In this document: piece by piece, positions 33,765 to 42,150 of the stretch
How positions within the stretch are numbered: the stretch's first letter is position 1
How the letters are laid out: every line of letters begins with the position of its first letter
Source of the DNA: Rhodococcus sp. 1163
Lineage (GTDB): Bacteria; Actinomycetota; Actinomycetes; Mycobacteriales; Mycobacteriaceae
Direction of reading: 5' to 3'
Length of the DNA: 64,000 nucleotides
Assembly: GCF_002091985.1 (NCBI RefSeq)
Contig: NZ_MKKX01000033.1
Coordinates: forward strand, 124,001-188,000
Position numbers and translations under genes: made by a program
Notes under the pieces: generated by a model
The model's database searches: none
Told to the model about the DNA's origin: nothing
What the model saw: only the letters and a program-made list of their open reading frames with translations

Positions 33765-34753
33765 GAAAAATCTTGGTCACCGCGCCGATTCCCGCGCCAG
33801 GGATGGACATTCTCGCCGCGGCGGGCGAGGTGGAACTGCTCACCGTCGACCACGACGGGCTGGCCGAACGCTGCGCCTCGGGGGAGTACAGCGTCGTGGT
33901 GTCGCAGTTGCATGATCGGTTCGACCGCGAACTACTCGCCTCGGCGGACATCACCGGCATCTCCAATTACGCGGTCGGGTACGACAACATCGATATTGCA
34001 GCGGCAACGGCGCAGGGAATCACTGTCGCCAATACCCCTGGGGTGCTGACGGATTCGACAGCGGACATTGCGCTACTTCTGATGCTGTCGACGGCCAGGC
34101 GTGTGATCGAGGCAGACAACTTCGTTCGATCCGGTGCATTCACCGGATGGGAGCCCGAGCTGATGCTCGGCACCGACGTGTCCGGGCGGGTGCTCGGTCT
34201 CGCCGGTTTCGGCCGCATCGCCCGCGCGACCGCCCGTCGGGCCCTCGGATTCGGCATGACGGTCCAGTTCTGTCCACGCCCGCCGTCCGACCGCGAGGTG
34301 ACCGACGACGAGCTCGGGGAGTTCGCCGGCCGCGTCCAGCACGTAGTGTGGGACGAGCTGGTGACGACGAGTGACTTTCTGTCGCTCCATGTTCCGCTCA
34401 CCGCCGGCACCCATCACCTCGTCGATGCGTCGACGCTGCGGGCGATGAAGAACTCGTCGATCCTGATCAACACTGCTCGCGGACCCGTGGTCGACGAGGT
34501 TGCACTGGTTACTGCTCTGCGCGAAGGCGTCATCGGTGGCGCGGGACTCGACGTGTACGAAAACGAACCGAAGCTGGCACCCGGTCTTGCCGGATTGCCC
34601 AATGTAGTGCTCCTACCGCATGTCGGAAGTGCCACGGTGTCGGTGCGATCGGAGATGGCGCGGCTCTGTGCCGAGAATGCGGCGGCGATGGCCAACGGCG
34701 CCCCACCTCCGCACCCGGTGAACCCGGCGGCGTGGAACACCCATATGGAATAG
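33761..34753 (+). CDS. D-isomer 2-hydroxyacid dehydrogenase
   Basis: This 330-residue NAD(P)-dependent dehydrogenase has the nucleotide-binding LGLAGFGRIARATARRA (about residues 148-165) and the catalytic triad regions: Arg in NTARGPVVDE, Glu in GLDVYENEP and His in LLPHVGSAT. It is close to glyoxylate/hydroxypyruvate reductases. It is the last gene of the operon with the CoA-transferase and lyase and could oxidise or reduce a 2-hydroxy or 2-oxo acid formed there. ATG 33761 overlaps the lyase stop (ATGA). Confidence 0.9.
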   Translation: MRKILVTAPIPAPGMDILAAAGEVELLTVDHDGLAERCASGEYSVVVSQLHDRFDRELLASADITGISNYAVGYDNIDIAAATAQGITVANTPGVLTDSTADIALLLMLSTARRVIEADNFVRSGAFTGWEPELMLGTDVSGRVLGLAGFGRIARATARRALGFGMTVQFCPRPPSDREVTDDELGEFAGRVQHVVWDELVTTSDFLSLHVPLTAGTHHLVDASTLRAMKNSSILINTARGPVVDEVALVTALREGVIGGAGLDVYENEPKLAPGLAGLPNVVLLPHVGSATVSVRSEMARLCAENAAAMANGAPPPHPVNPAAWNTHME

Positions 34754-34776
34754 AGACGGCAGGCCGAGTGCTGGAG

Positions 34777-35382
34777 TCACTTCTTCACCTCTACCTTCGC
34801 GGCCCGGCTGTCGAAGAACCGGTCGATCGACGCTGTCAGTGCGAGCACGGTTAACGACCACAGACCGACCGGGGTGAAAGCAAGCCCGAACGCGATGAGG
34901 ACGAGCACCACTCCGATTGTCGCCGTGCGCCGACCGTGCTCGGGTACAAGCCGGGTGATGCCGGGGGTGTGTGCAATGACGACCTGAAGCGCAAATATTG
35001 CCATCATCGACAGGGCGATGGTGCCCACGTAAGTGGCCGTCGCCCCGTCATCGAATCCGTTCTTCTCGGCGATTAATTTGGTCGGGAAGGGAAGAAAGAC
35101 TATGGAGAGCAGCCAGAAAAAGTTAGCCCGGGCAAGGTTCGTCGTGTAGCCGGTGACGTCGCGGAATACTCGATGGTGCGTCATCCACAGCACGAAGATC
35201 ACCGTGAAACTGAGAACGAATGCGAAGAGGTCGACGTGGTGGCTGGTGATGGCCTCCCATGTCGAACTGCCGGAGTCAGGGCCGGCGATCTCCACCAGGG
35301 GTAGGACGAGCAGTGTTGCAGCAATAGCGACCACCGCGTCGCTCAGGTTGACGAGCCGTTCAAGACCGCGTTGTGGTTGCAT
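34777..35382 (-). CDS. TMEM175-family potassium channel-like protein
   Basis: This protein of about 201 residues has six membrane helices. Near the N-terminus the TMEM175 signature appears as NLSDAVVAIAATLLVLPL, the bacterial form of the selectivity-filter helix (usually FSDGVFAIAITLLVL). The FS is here LS. Bacterial members form homotetrameric K+ channels. Residues VLWMTHHRVF and ANFFWLLSIVFLPFPTKL match the rest of the family. ATG 35382 is chosen; ATG 35421 would add 13 residues and would overlap the start codon of the divergent NTF2-like gene. Confidence 0.8.
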   Translation of the reverse strand: MQPQRGLERLVNLSDAVVAIAATLLVLPLVEIAGPDSGSSTWEAITSHHVDLFAFVLSFTVIFVLWMTHHRVFRDVTGYTTNLARANFFWLLSIVFLPFPTKLIAEKNGFDDGATATYVGTIALSMMAIFALQVVIAHTPGITRLVPEHGRRTATIGVVLVLIAFGLAFTPVGLWSLTVLALTASIDRFFDSRAAKVEVKK

Positions 35383-35419
35383 CCCGTTATTGTCGTCTGC
35401 GGCAGCGTACTTTTCATTC

Positions 35420-35806
35420 ATGGCTATCGAGAAGCTGCGTGAGATGTTTTCAGTCGTTGTCGTATCGAAGAATGCTGACGCTGTCCCGAGGTCCTATCAC
35501 CCGCAATTCGAATTGTTCACTAATGGGACAACCCGGACATATGCCGAATTCGAGCGCGGACATCGCACGGTTCATGCCACAGACAACACCTGCGAGATCG
35601 AGTACGACGAACAGGCATGGGTCCAGTCGCCGACTTGTATTACAGGGCGGATGCGGATCACCACGACACGCCCCGAGGATAAGCCGACACGCATCGAAGT
35701 CATGTTCATCCCGAACTTCGTCGACGGCTTGATGCATCGGTTCTGGGAGCTGACCTGGCCGAACTGGTCGCAGCTGAGTGCAGTCTACAAGTTCGGAGAC
35801 GCATGA
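35420..35806 (+). CDS. NTF2/SnoaL-like protein
   Basis: This 128-residue protein has the SnoaL/NTF2-like cone fold pattern: MAIEKLREMFSVVVVSKNAD, YHPQFELFTNG, HATDNTCEIEYDEQAWV and the C-terminal RIEVMFIPNFVDGLMHRFWELTWPNW. No catalytic residues can be assigned. The stop overlaps the APC permease start (ATGA), so the two genes are coupled. ATG 35444 is an alternative start; no strong ribosome binding site is seen at either. Confidence 0.75.
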   Translation: MAIEKLREMFSVVVVSKNADAVPRSYHPQFELFTNGTTRTYAEFERGHRTVHATDNTCEIEYDEQAWVQSPTCITGRMRITTTRPEDKPTRIEVMFIPNFVDGLMHRFWELTWPNWSQLSAVYKFGDA

Positions 35807-37206
35807 ACGAGCGGCGCACACTCACGACAGGTCGCGTGGTGTTTCTCGTCGTCGCAGCAGCAGCACCGATGGCTGCCATGATCGGCAATGTCCCCTTGGC
35901 GCTCATTCGAGGCAACGGCGCGGGCCTGCCTGCCGCATTCGCAGTGAGCGGCATTGTGCTGCTGTGTTTCTCGGTGGGGTTCGCGGCGATGAGCCAGCAA
36001 GTGATCAACACGGGCGCCTTCTATACCTACGTAGGGCTTGCGCTCGGTAAACCACCGGGTGTCGCAGCTGCGTACGTCGCGGTGCTCGCGTACACCTCGC
36101 TCGCATGCGGGTTGGCCGCGGCATTCGGATACTTCACTCACCTCGTGGTCCTCGACTCCGGTCTCGACGTTCCTTGGTGGGTCTTCACCGCTGTCGCCGT
36201 CGCCATCGTCGCCTGTCTCGGGTTTCGTAACGCCGATCTGTCGGCGAAGGTGCTCGGTACGTTGATGGTCGCGGAGTTCGCGTTCCTGACGGTGTTCGAT
36301 GTTCTCGTTCTCGGGCAGAAGGGTACGGCTGCTCTCCCGCTCGAATCATTCGCTCCGGCACAGGTATTCTCCGGATCCATCGGTATTGCGATGATGTTCG
36401 CATTCTCCAGCTTCATCGGATTCGAGTCCGCTGCACTGTACGGGGAAGAGACGAAAGATCCTCGACGCAGCATTCCTCGTGCGACGTATATCGCCGTCTC
36501 GACCATCGCGGTGTTCTACGTGCTGACCAGTTGGGTCATCGTCGGTGCCGCCGGAGGTCTCGACGCGCCGGCTATGGCGCAGACCGAACTCGGGAATCTG
36601 TTGTTCGCTTTGGCCCAGGAATTCGGTGGCACGATCCTCTACGACGGCACCGCAGTGTTGCTGTGCACCAGCGTCCTCGCGTCGTATTTGGCAGTGCACA
36701 ATGCCGCGAGCCGGTACCTGTTCGCGCTCGGTCGTGAACGAGTACTACCAGAGGTTCTCGGGCGGTTCCATGCCGTACATTTCAGCCCACACATCGGCAG
36801 CATCACAGTGACGGCTGTCAGTACCGTGGCACTCGTCGTGTTCGCGGTCGTGGGAGCCGATCCCTATCTGGTGGTGGCGGCAGGCGCAATCGGTCTCGGC
36901 ACGCTGGGAATCATCGCGTTACAGGCGGCGGCCGCATTGTCGGTCGTGGTTTTCTTCTGGACACGTCCCGACCGGTCGATGGTGCGCACGGTCTTCGCGC
37001 CGGGCATCGGGTTCGTCGGCCTGACGACGGGATTGATCCTGGCTGGGACCCATTACAGCACTCTCACCGGATCCGATTCCGTTGTCGTCAACGCTATCCC
37101 GATTGTTCTGATTGTCGCCGCGATCGTCGGCGTCCTCGTCGCGTTGAGAATTCGGCGTCGAGACGCGGAGGTCTACGCAGGCATTGCGGCGGCGTCCTTG
37201 CGCTGA
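35803..37206 (+). CDS. APC-superfamily amino acid permease
   Basis: This 467-residue permease has 12 membrane helices. It has the APC features GNVPLALIRGNGAGLPAAF in helix 1, SQQVINTGAFYTYVGLALGK, and SFIGFESAALYGEETKDPRRSIPRATY in helix 6. The closest functional groups carry amino acids or polyamines. It is the second gene of an operon with the NTF2-like gene (ATGA overlap) and converges on the oxidoreductase at 37210 with 3 bp between. Confidence 0.88.
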   Translation: MNERRTLTTGRVVFLVVAAAAPMAAMIGNVPLALIRGNGAGLPAAFAVSGIVLLCFSVGFAAMSQQVINTGAFYTYVGLALGKPPGVAAAYVAVLAYTSLACGLAAAFGYFTHLVVLDSGLDVPWWVFTAVAVAIVACLGFRNADLSAKVLGTLMVAEFAFLTVFDVLVLGQKGTAALPLESFAPAQVFSGSIGIAMMFAFSSFIGFESAALYGEETKDPRRSIPRATYIAVSTIAVFYVLTSWVIVGAAGGLDAPAMAQTELGNLLFALAQEFGGTILYDGTAVLLCTSVLASYLAVHNAASRYLFALGRERVLPEVLGRFHAVHFSPHIGSITVTAVSTVALVVFAVVGADPYLVVAAGAIGLGTLGIIALQAAAALSVVVFFWTRPDRSMVRTVFAPGIGFVGLTTGLILAGTHYSTLTGSDSVVVNAIPIVLIVAAIVGVLVALRIRRRDAEVYAGIAAASLR

Positions 37207-37209
37207 CTG

Positions 37210-38646
37210 CTACCCGCGGCGAGATTCGAGCAACCGCAGCCACACCTCACCGACGGTCGGGTAGGACGGGACTGCATGCCATAGGTCGTCCAGCGTCACC
37301 TTGCCGACAACGGCAACGGTTGCTGCATGGACCAATTCGGCCACCCCGGGCCCGACGAAGGTTGCGCCGACGATGACGTCGGCCGCCTTGTCGACCACCA
37401 ACTGTGCATGACCGGAGTAGTCGTCCTGCTGCAGCGAAGATCCGGCGACGGCGATGTCCACACCCAGAATCTCGACGTCGATCCCCGCCCCGCGGGCCTG
37501 CTTCTCGGTCCGCCCGACCGATGCGACCTCGAGCGCAGTGAAGACCACCTGCGGTATCTGTCCGTGATCAGCGGTAGCAGCGAACCTCTTGCCGTGCAAC
37601 GGTTTACCTTCGGCTCGCGCGGCGATGACATCACCGACAACCCTGGCTTGGTACTTGCCCATATGTGTCAGCGGGGCGCGCCCGTTGATATCGCCGGCGG
37701 CGTAAAGCCACTCGGTGCCGGCCACGGACAGTTGGTCATCGGTGTCGACGTACTTCCCGTCCACCATCCCGACAGTCGAGAGCCCGAGGTCCCCGCTTGC
37801 CGGGTGCCGTCCCGCCGCAACGAGAACCTCGTCCGCGGCGATCAGCTCGCCGCCGACCGTCAATTCGACCGGCCCGCCGTGGATCTTGCCGACACCGGTG
37901 TCCCGCGCATCTGGTCGCGACACGCTCGTCACCTCCGCATCGAAGTGAATCTCTGCGCCACGCGCACGAAGCGCATCGGCCACCAGGTCACTGGCGAACG
38001 GCTCGCCGGACGCAAGCAGGGCGGACCCGCGGACGATCATGGTCACCTCGGCGCCGAACGACAGGAGCCACGTAGCGCTCTCGCACGCCACGACACCGCC
38101 ACCGATGATGGCGATTCGGGCGGGAACCTCATGCATGTTGGTGGCGTCGCGAGATATCCACGGCAACGCATCACGCAGCCCTGGGGTGTTCGGGACCGAT
38201 GCCGTAGTTCCGGTCGCGAGAACCACAGCGTGTCGGGCTGTCAGCGTCCGCCCATCGACGTCGACCGTCTTGGTGCCGGTAAGGCGGCCGCTCCCGCGGA
38301 TGATCGAGATCCCGGCGGATTCGGCCCATTCGACCTGGGGAGAATCGTCGAGAGAATGAGTGAACGTTTCCCGACGGGCCATGACGGCCTCGACGTCGAG
38401 TGATCGGTCACCGATCACCTCTCGGACGCCCGGCATCTTTCGGGCACTGTCGAAGACCTCGCCGGAACGCAGCAACGCTTTGCTCGGCATGCAGGCCCAA
38501 TACGAGCATTCACCCCCGACGAGTTCGTGCTCGACGATGACTGCGGTGCGATCGCTGCCGGCGATGGCATAACTTGCCGCGTTCTCGCCGACCGGCCCGC
38601 CGCCGATCACGATGACATCGAATTCGTCAGTGCTCTTCTCGGTCAT
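37210..38646 (-). CDS. Pyridine nucleotide-disulfide oxidoreductase
   Basis: This 478-residue flavoprotein has the FAD site VIVIGGGPVGENAASYA near the N-terminus, the redox-active Cys pair ECSYWACMPSKALLR, the NAD(P) site IAIIGGGVVACESATWLLSF at about residues 175-195 and the C-terminal dimer domain (HAATVAVVGKVTLDDLWHAVPSYPTVGE) with His-Pro-like region. The layout is that of lipoamide dehydrogenase or mercuric reductase-like enzymes; the Cys pair is in a CxxxxC motif. Which disulfide it reduces is unknown. ATG 38646 (or GTG 38649) starts 29 bp from the divergent SDR gene. Confidence 0.88.
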   Translation of the reverse strand: MTEKSTDEFDVIVIGGGPVGENAASYAIAGSDRTAVIVEHELVGGECSYWACMPSKALLRSGEVFDSARKMPGVREVIGDRSLDVEAVMARRETFTHSLDDSPQVEWAESAGISIIRGSGRLTGTKTVDVDGRTLTARHAVVLATGTTASVPNTPGLRDALPWISRDATNMHEVPARIAIIGGGVVACESATWLLSFGAEVTMIVRGSALLASGEPFASDLVADALRARGAEIHFDAEVTSVSRPDARDTGVGKIHGGPVELTVGGELIAADEVLVAAGRHPASGDLGLSTVGMVDGKYVDTDDQLSVAGTEWLYAAGDINGRAPLTHMGKYQARVVGDVIAARAEGKPLHGKRFAATADHGQIPQVVFTALEVASVGRTEKQARGAGIDVEILGVDIAVAGSSLQQDDYSGHAQLVVDKAADVIVGATFVGPGVAELVHAATVAVVGKVTLDDLWHAVPSYPTVGEVWLRLLESRRG

Positions 38647-38675
38647 CACACCAGCGTGGCATAGGGTCGGCGGTC

Positions 38676-39437
38676 ATGACAGGGAAGACGCGGAAGAAGA
38701 TCCTGATCACCGGTGCCAGCTCGGGGCTCGGGGAGGAGATGGCCCGGCGGTTTGCAGCGACCGGCAGAGATCTGGCGCTGTGCGCGCGCCGAATAGACAG
38801 ACTGGACGTGCTGCGTGAGGAACTCATCGCCGCCAACCCCGGAATCAAGGTTGCCGTTCGTGCACTCGACGTGACCGATCACGACGCTGTCGTCCGCGTC
38901 TTCGGCGAGTTGACGGACGAACTTTCAGGTCTCGACCGCGTCATCGTCAATGCAGGTCTCGGTAAGGGCGCGAAGATCGGATCCGGACGCGCGGACGCCA
39001 ACCTCGCAACCGCACGCACAAACTTCGTCGGTGCACTGTCGCAGGCCGAGGCCGCACTCGAAATCTTCCGCGCACAGAAGTACGGTCATCTCGTACTCGT
39101 CTCCTCCATCAGCGCGGACCGCGGTCTCCCCGGTGCGAAGGCCGTGTACTCGGCAAGCAAGGCCGGAGTCGCGGCCCTCGGTGAAGCGTTGGCAGCCGAA
39201 CTCGCCAAGACGGACATCGTCGTCACGACGCTATTGCCCGGATTCATTGCCACGGACATGTCCTCGAAGGCCGGCGACAACTCCGCTCTGACAGCAACTC
39301 TCGACGAAGGTGTCAGCGCAATGGTCGGCGCTATCGAGAAAGAATCGCGGCGCGCTGCGTTGCCAGGTCTCAAGTGGCAGGGCATCGATATCGCTCTGCG
39401 CTTCCTGCCGAACAAAATTTCCAACCGATTGGTGTGA
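38676..39437 (+). CDS. Short-chain dehydrogenase/reductase (Rv0945-like)
   Basis: This 253-residue SDR has TGASSGLGEEMA (cofactor Gly-rich loop, residues 12-23), NAG at residues 91-93, catalytic Ser in VLVSSISADRGL and Tyr-Lys in YSASKAG. The substrate is unknown. By order it corresponds to M. tuberculosis Rv0945, which lies between fpg2 (Rv0944) and pgi (Rv0946c). It is divergent from the disulfide oxidoreductase. Confidence 0.9.
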   Translation: MTGKTRKKILITGASSGLGEEMARRFAATGRDLALCARRIDRLDVLREELIAANPGIKVAVRALDVTDHDAVVRVFGELTDELSGLDRVIVNAGLGKGAKIGSGRADANLATARTNFVGALSQAEAALEIFRAQKYGHLVLVSSISADRGLPGAKAVYSASKAGVAALGEALAAELAKTDIVVTTLLPGFIATDMSSKAGDNSALTATLDEGVSAMVGAIEKESRRAALPGLKWQGIDIALRFLPNKISNRLV

Positions 39438-39493
39438 CCTATTGCAGGTAGTGCTCGACCTGCTCGGCAGTGTTCACTTCTATCGGTTCACTT

Positions 39494-40717
39494 CTATCGC
39501 CACGATCGGGCAGTGAGTTGCCGATCCGTCAACACCGCATGCGCTTGCTCGGCCAAAGTGTCAGAGGACGGAATCAACGCTGGATCGGTGCCGACGAGCG
39601 ACAACGTCGACGTCCCGTTCAGCGTCGAGAGGTATGCGGACAGGATCTTGGTGGTGCGCGCCGACCCGGAGTGAGGGTGGAGCGCCCGCGTCGCCACGGT
39701 GCTCGCGCGATGGCTGCCGATGACACCGACCGCATCGGGTAGGTCGCCGATGTTGGAGCACAGGGCCGCCGCGTGCCCCGGCGCCGAGGTGAGCGCCGCT
39801 GCGGCCCGCTCGGGCAGCAACTGAACCATTTCGGCAGGGAATCCGCTCGGAGCACCCGCGGGGGTGGTGAACGCACGCTTACAGGCGTTCTTGATCTCCG
39901 CGAGCGAATCGGTGCGTGAGGTGTGAACCGTGGCCATTCCGATTCCATTGGCGCCCGGTATGTTCGAGCGGAACGGGACATTGATCGCCACCGGTTCGTG
40001 CTGCCCGAGCGCAACCATGATATCGGTGACGACGGAGATGAACTCGGAATTACTCAGACGCGCTTCGATATCGAATACCGCAGTGGATACGGACATTTCG
40101 TGCGGACTCGCTTCGGACGAAGCTCGGACATAGTCACGAAGTTCGCTCCGGGCACGCCGACTGAAGAGCAGGCCGGCGAGAGCTAGAAGTGCAGCTTTGG
40201 AAACACGCCAGACCAGTGCGGCGGCGTCGCAGACATCGGAGATCGGGTACGCATACGATTCCGGCGGGACGCTGCCGGTCAAAGCCATTCCTGCAGCCTC
40301 GATCAGACCCGCAGCATCGGCGACGACATGCGAACAGACAAGTGACAGGACAGTGCCGCCGTCGTCGGTCGATCGTGCCGAGAGGCGCCAGCTCGGGCCG
40401 GTTTCCGGATCGAGGTCGCATTCACCCTGCGCGTCTGCCCAATCGAGTACCTCCGACACGGCCAGGGGAGAGGTGTCGTACTCGAGCGGAAGTGAGTCGG
40501 TGCTCGGTGCCCAACGTCGTCGTGCGAAGGGCATTGTAGGGGTGACGACCCGGCGTCCGAGTGGACCCAACGACAGGTTCGAGTGGATCGCCGCCAGCTC
40601 GACGTGATCGACGGCGTCGTCGCTGCGCCAGACTCCCTGGAGCACGATTGGGATGCCAAAGCCTCGATGGGTGCGCAGAAAGATGTCGTCTATGACGGAG
40701 AGTCGAGCTGATATCAC
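39494..40717 (-). CDS. Condensation/PapA-like acyltransferase
   Basis: This 407-residue protein has a single HxxxDxxG motif in CSHVVADAAGL (about residue 130), the hallmark of the chloramphenicol-acetyltransferase-like superfamily that includes wax ester synthases, PapA acyltransferases and condensation domains. The second His of the usual HHxxxDG is replaced by Ser (SHVVADAAG). The other half has NVPFRSNIPGANGIG and CSNIGDLPDAVG, equivalent to the DFG-like and SNLG regions. It probably transfers an acyl chain from CoA to an alcohol. The GTG start overlaps the enoyl-CoA hydratase stop (GTGA). Confidence 0.7.
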   Translation of the reverse strand: MISARLSVIDDIFLRTHRGFGIPIVLQGVWRSDDAVDHVELAAIHSNLSLGPLGRRVVTPTMPFARRRWAPSTDSLPLEYDTSPLAVSEVLDWADAQGECDLDPETGPSWRLSARSTDDGGTVLSLVCSHVVADAAGLIEAAGMALTGSVPPESYAYPISDVCDAAALVWRVSKAALLALAGLLFSRRARSELRDYVRASSEASPHEMSVSTAVFDIEARLSNSEFISVVTDIMVALGQHEPVAINVPFRSNIPGANGIGMATVHTSRTDSLAEIKNACKRAFTTPAGAPSGFPAEMVQLLPERAAAALTSAPGHAAALCSNIGDLPDAVGVIGSHRASTVATRALHPHSGSARTTKILSAYLSTLNGTSTLSLVGTDPALIPSSDTLAEQAHAVLTDRQLTARSWR

Positions 40718-41478
40718 GGGTTCGGTACGCCGTGCCTTCCCGCGCCCGACGCGAACTTTTCGGCACCGGCGAGGGCATCGGCCGCCATCGAGATTGCCCC
40801 GTGTCGGAATTCGTTGACGATGGCGTCCTCTTCGCTCTTACCGTCCTGCTCCAGTAGTGACATCCGATCCTCGCGCATACAGGTCTGCGGAAACGTGCTG
40901 AGTTGCGCGGCGAGAGCTTCGGCTTCCGCCCGCGCACGCCCCGTCGGGACCACTCTGTTTGCCAGGCCTATCGCGAGTGCTTCCTCGGCGTCGACGGCAC
41001 GGCCGGTCAAGATGAGATCCATCGCGCGTGAGGCGCCGATCAGCCTCGGCAATCGCACGGTGCCACCGTCGATGAGAGGTACGCCCCAGCGTCGGCAAAA
41101 GACCCCGAATGTACTGTTCTGCTCCACAATTCGTAGGTCGCACCACAGGGCGAGTTCCAGTCCGCCAGCGACGGCGAAGCCGGAGACCGCGGCGATGACC
41201 GGTTTCGACAACCGCATCCGCGTCGGGCCCATCGGGCCGTCGCCGTGTTCGGTGGCGTGATTCGATCGTTCGGTGCCCAGCGCTTTGAGGTCGGCCCCGG
41301 AGCAGAACGTGCCGCCCTCGCCCCACAGCACGGCGACAGCCGCGTCTTCGTCGGCATCGAACTCCTCGAAGGCCGCGACAAGTAGGGCAGCTGTCGGGCC
41401 GTCCACCGCGTTACGGGATTCCGGTCGTGACAGCACGATGGTGGTGACCGGTCCGGAGCGCACGATCGAAACTGACAT
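40714..41478 (-). CDS. Enoyl-CoA hydratase/isomerase-family protein
   Basis: This 254-residue crotonase-family protein has the oxyanion-hole regions FCSGADLKALG (about 59-69) and AVSGFAVAGGLELALWCDLRI, and later CRRWGVPLIDGGTVRLPRLIG. The Gly-Gly pattern is intact; of the two catalytic Glu positions of typical hydratases, the one in GGLELAL is not the active-site type and the second position reads Asp-Gly-Gly-Thr, so activity may be isomerase- or hydrolase-like. ATG 41478 is preferred over the upstream frame. It is divergent from the TetR gene across a clear palindrome and is followed by the acyltransferase-like gene. Confidence 0.85.
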   Translation of the reverse strand: MSVSIVRSGPVTTIVLSRPESRNAVDGPTAALLVAAFEEFDADEDAAVAVLWGEGGTFCSGADLKALGTERSNHATEHGDGPMGPTRMRLSKPVIAAVSGFAVAGGLELALWCDLRIVEQNSTFGVFCRRWGVPLIDGGTVRLPRLIGASRAMDLILTGRAVDAEEALAIGLANRVVPTGRARAEAEALAAQLSTFPQTCMREDRMSLLEQDGKSEEDAIVNEFRHGAISMAADALAGAEKFASGAGRHGVPNP

Positions 41479-41506
41479 GCTTGAACCGTACTCGAGAGGT
41501 CTTGTG

Positions 41507-41529
41507 TGAAGCACTGAATCAATGCTTCA
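41507..41529. promoter_or_regulatory. Palindromic operator for the TetR-family regulator
   Basis: The 23-bp near-perfect palindrome has arms TGAAGCA and TGCTTCA (41507-41513, 41523-41529) around a TGA-N-TCA core; only positions 8, 12 and 16 break symmetry. It lies 9 bp before the TetR start and 28 bp before the divergent enoyl-CoA hydratase start, so it probably controls both. Confidence 0.75.
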
Positions 41530-41538
41530 ATCCTTCAC

Positions 41539-42150
41539 ATGCCGTACCGCCGCACCACGGCCGTGCAAGCCAGGCTCGACGCCGGACGCGCCACGCTCTT
41601 CGCATCCGCCATCGACGTGCTGTCCGCGCAGGGCTACAAGGGCCTCTCGATCGCCTCGGTCGCCGCCGCGGCCGGAGTCTCCGCAGGCAGTGTCTACACC
41701 CATTTCGCCAGTAAATCCGACCTCGTCGTGACGATATTTCGTGAAGTATGCAGCCGGGAGGTCGACGCCGTTGCGGAGGCAGGTTCCAGCGGCACTGTCG
41801 TCGAACGAGTCACCGCGATCGTCGAGACCTTTGCCGGGCGCGCCTTGAAAAACCGCACCATGGCCTACGCGCTGCTCGCAGAACCCGTCGATCGCGCAGT
41901 CGACGCCGAACGGCTCGTCTTCCGCAGGAGCTTCACCGACGCCATCGCCTGCGCGGTCGTTGCAGGTATCGCGGCGGGAGACATACCGGAACAGAACGCC
42001 GACCTCGCGGCGGCGGGACTCGTCGGTGCCGTCGGCGAAGTTCTCGTCGGCCCGCTCGGTCCGGATAGTAAGTCAGCGACAGCGTCCGACGTCGTACCCG
42101 ACCTCGTTGCATTCGCCCTGCGCTCGTTAGGAGTTCGCCTTGACCGCTGA
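41539..42150 (+). CDS. TetR-family transcriptional regulator
   Basis: This 203-residue regulator has the TetR helix-turn-helix at about residues 18-62: FASAIDVLSAQGYKGLSIAS, then VAAAAGVSAGSVYTHFASKSDL. The remainder is the helical ligand domain, with no family signature that shows its ligand. The palindrome at 41507-41529 directly upstream is the expected operator. The stop overlaps the TTG start of the AidB-like gene, so it is made with the acyl-CoA dehydrogenase. The ligand may be an acyl-CoA, judged from the flanking genes. Confidence 0.9.
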   Translation: MPYRRTTAVQARLDAGRATLFASAIDVLSAQGYKGLSIASVAAAAGVSAGSVYTHFASKSDLVVTIFREVCSREVDAVAEAGSSGTVVERVTAIVETFAGRALKNRTMAYALLAEPVDRAVDAERLVFRRSFTDAIACAVVAGIAAGDIPEQNADLAAAGLVGAVGEVLVGPLGPDSKSATASDVVPDLVAFALRSLGVRLDR

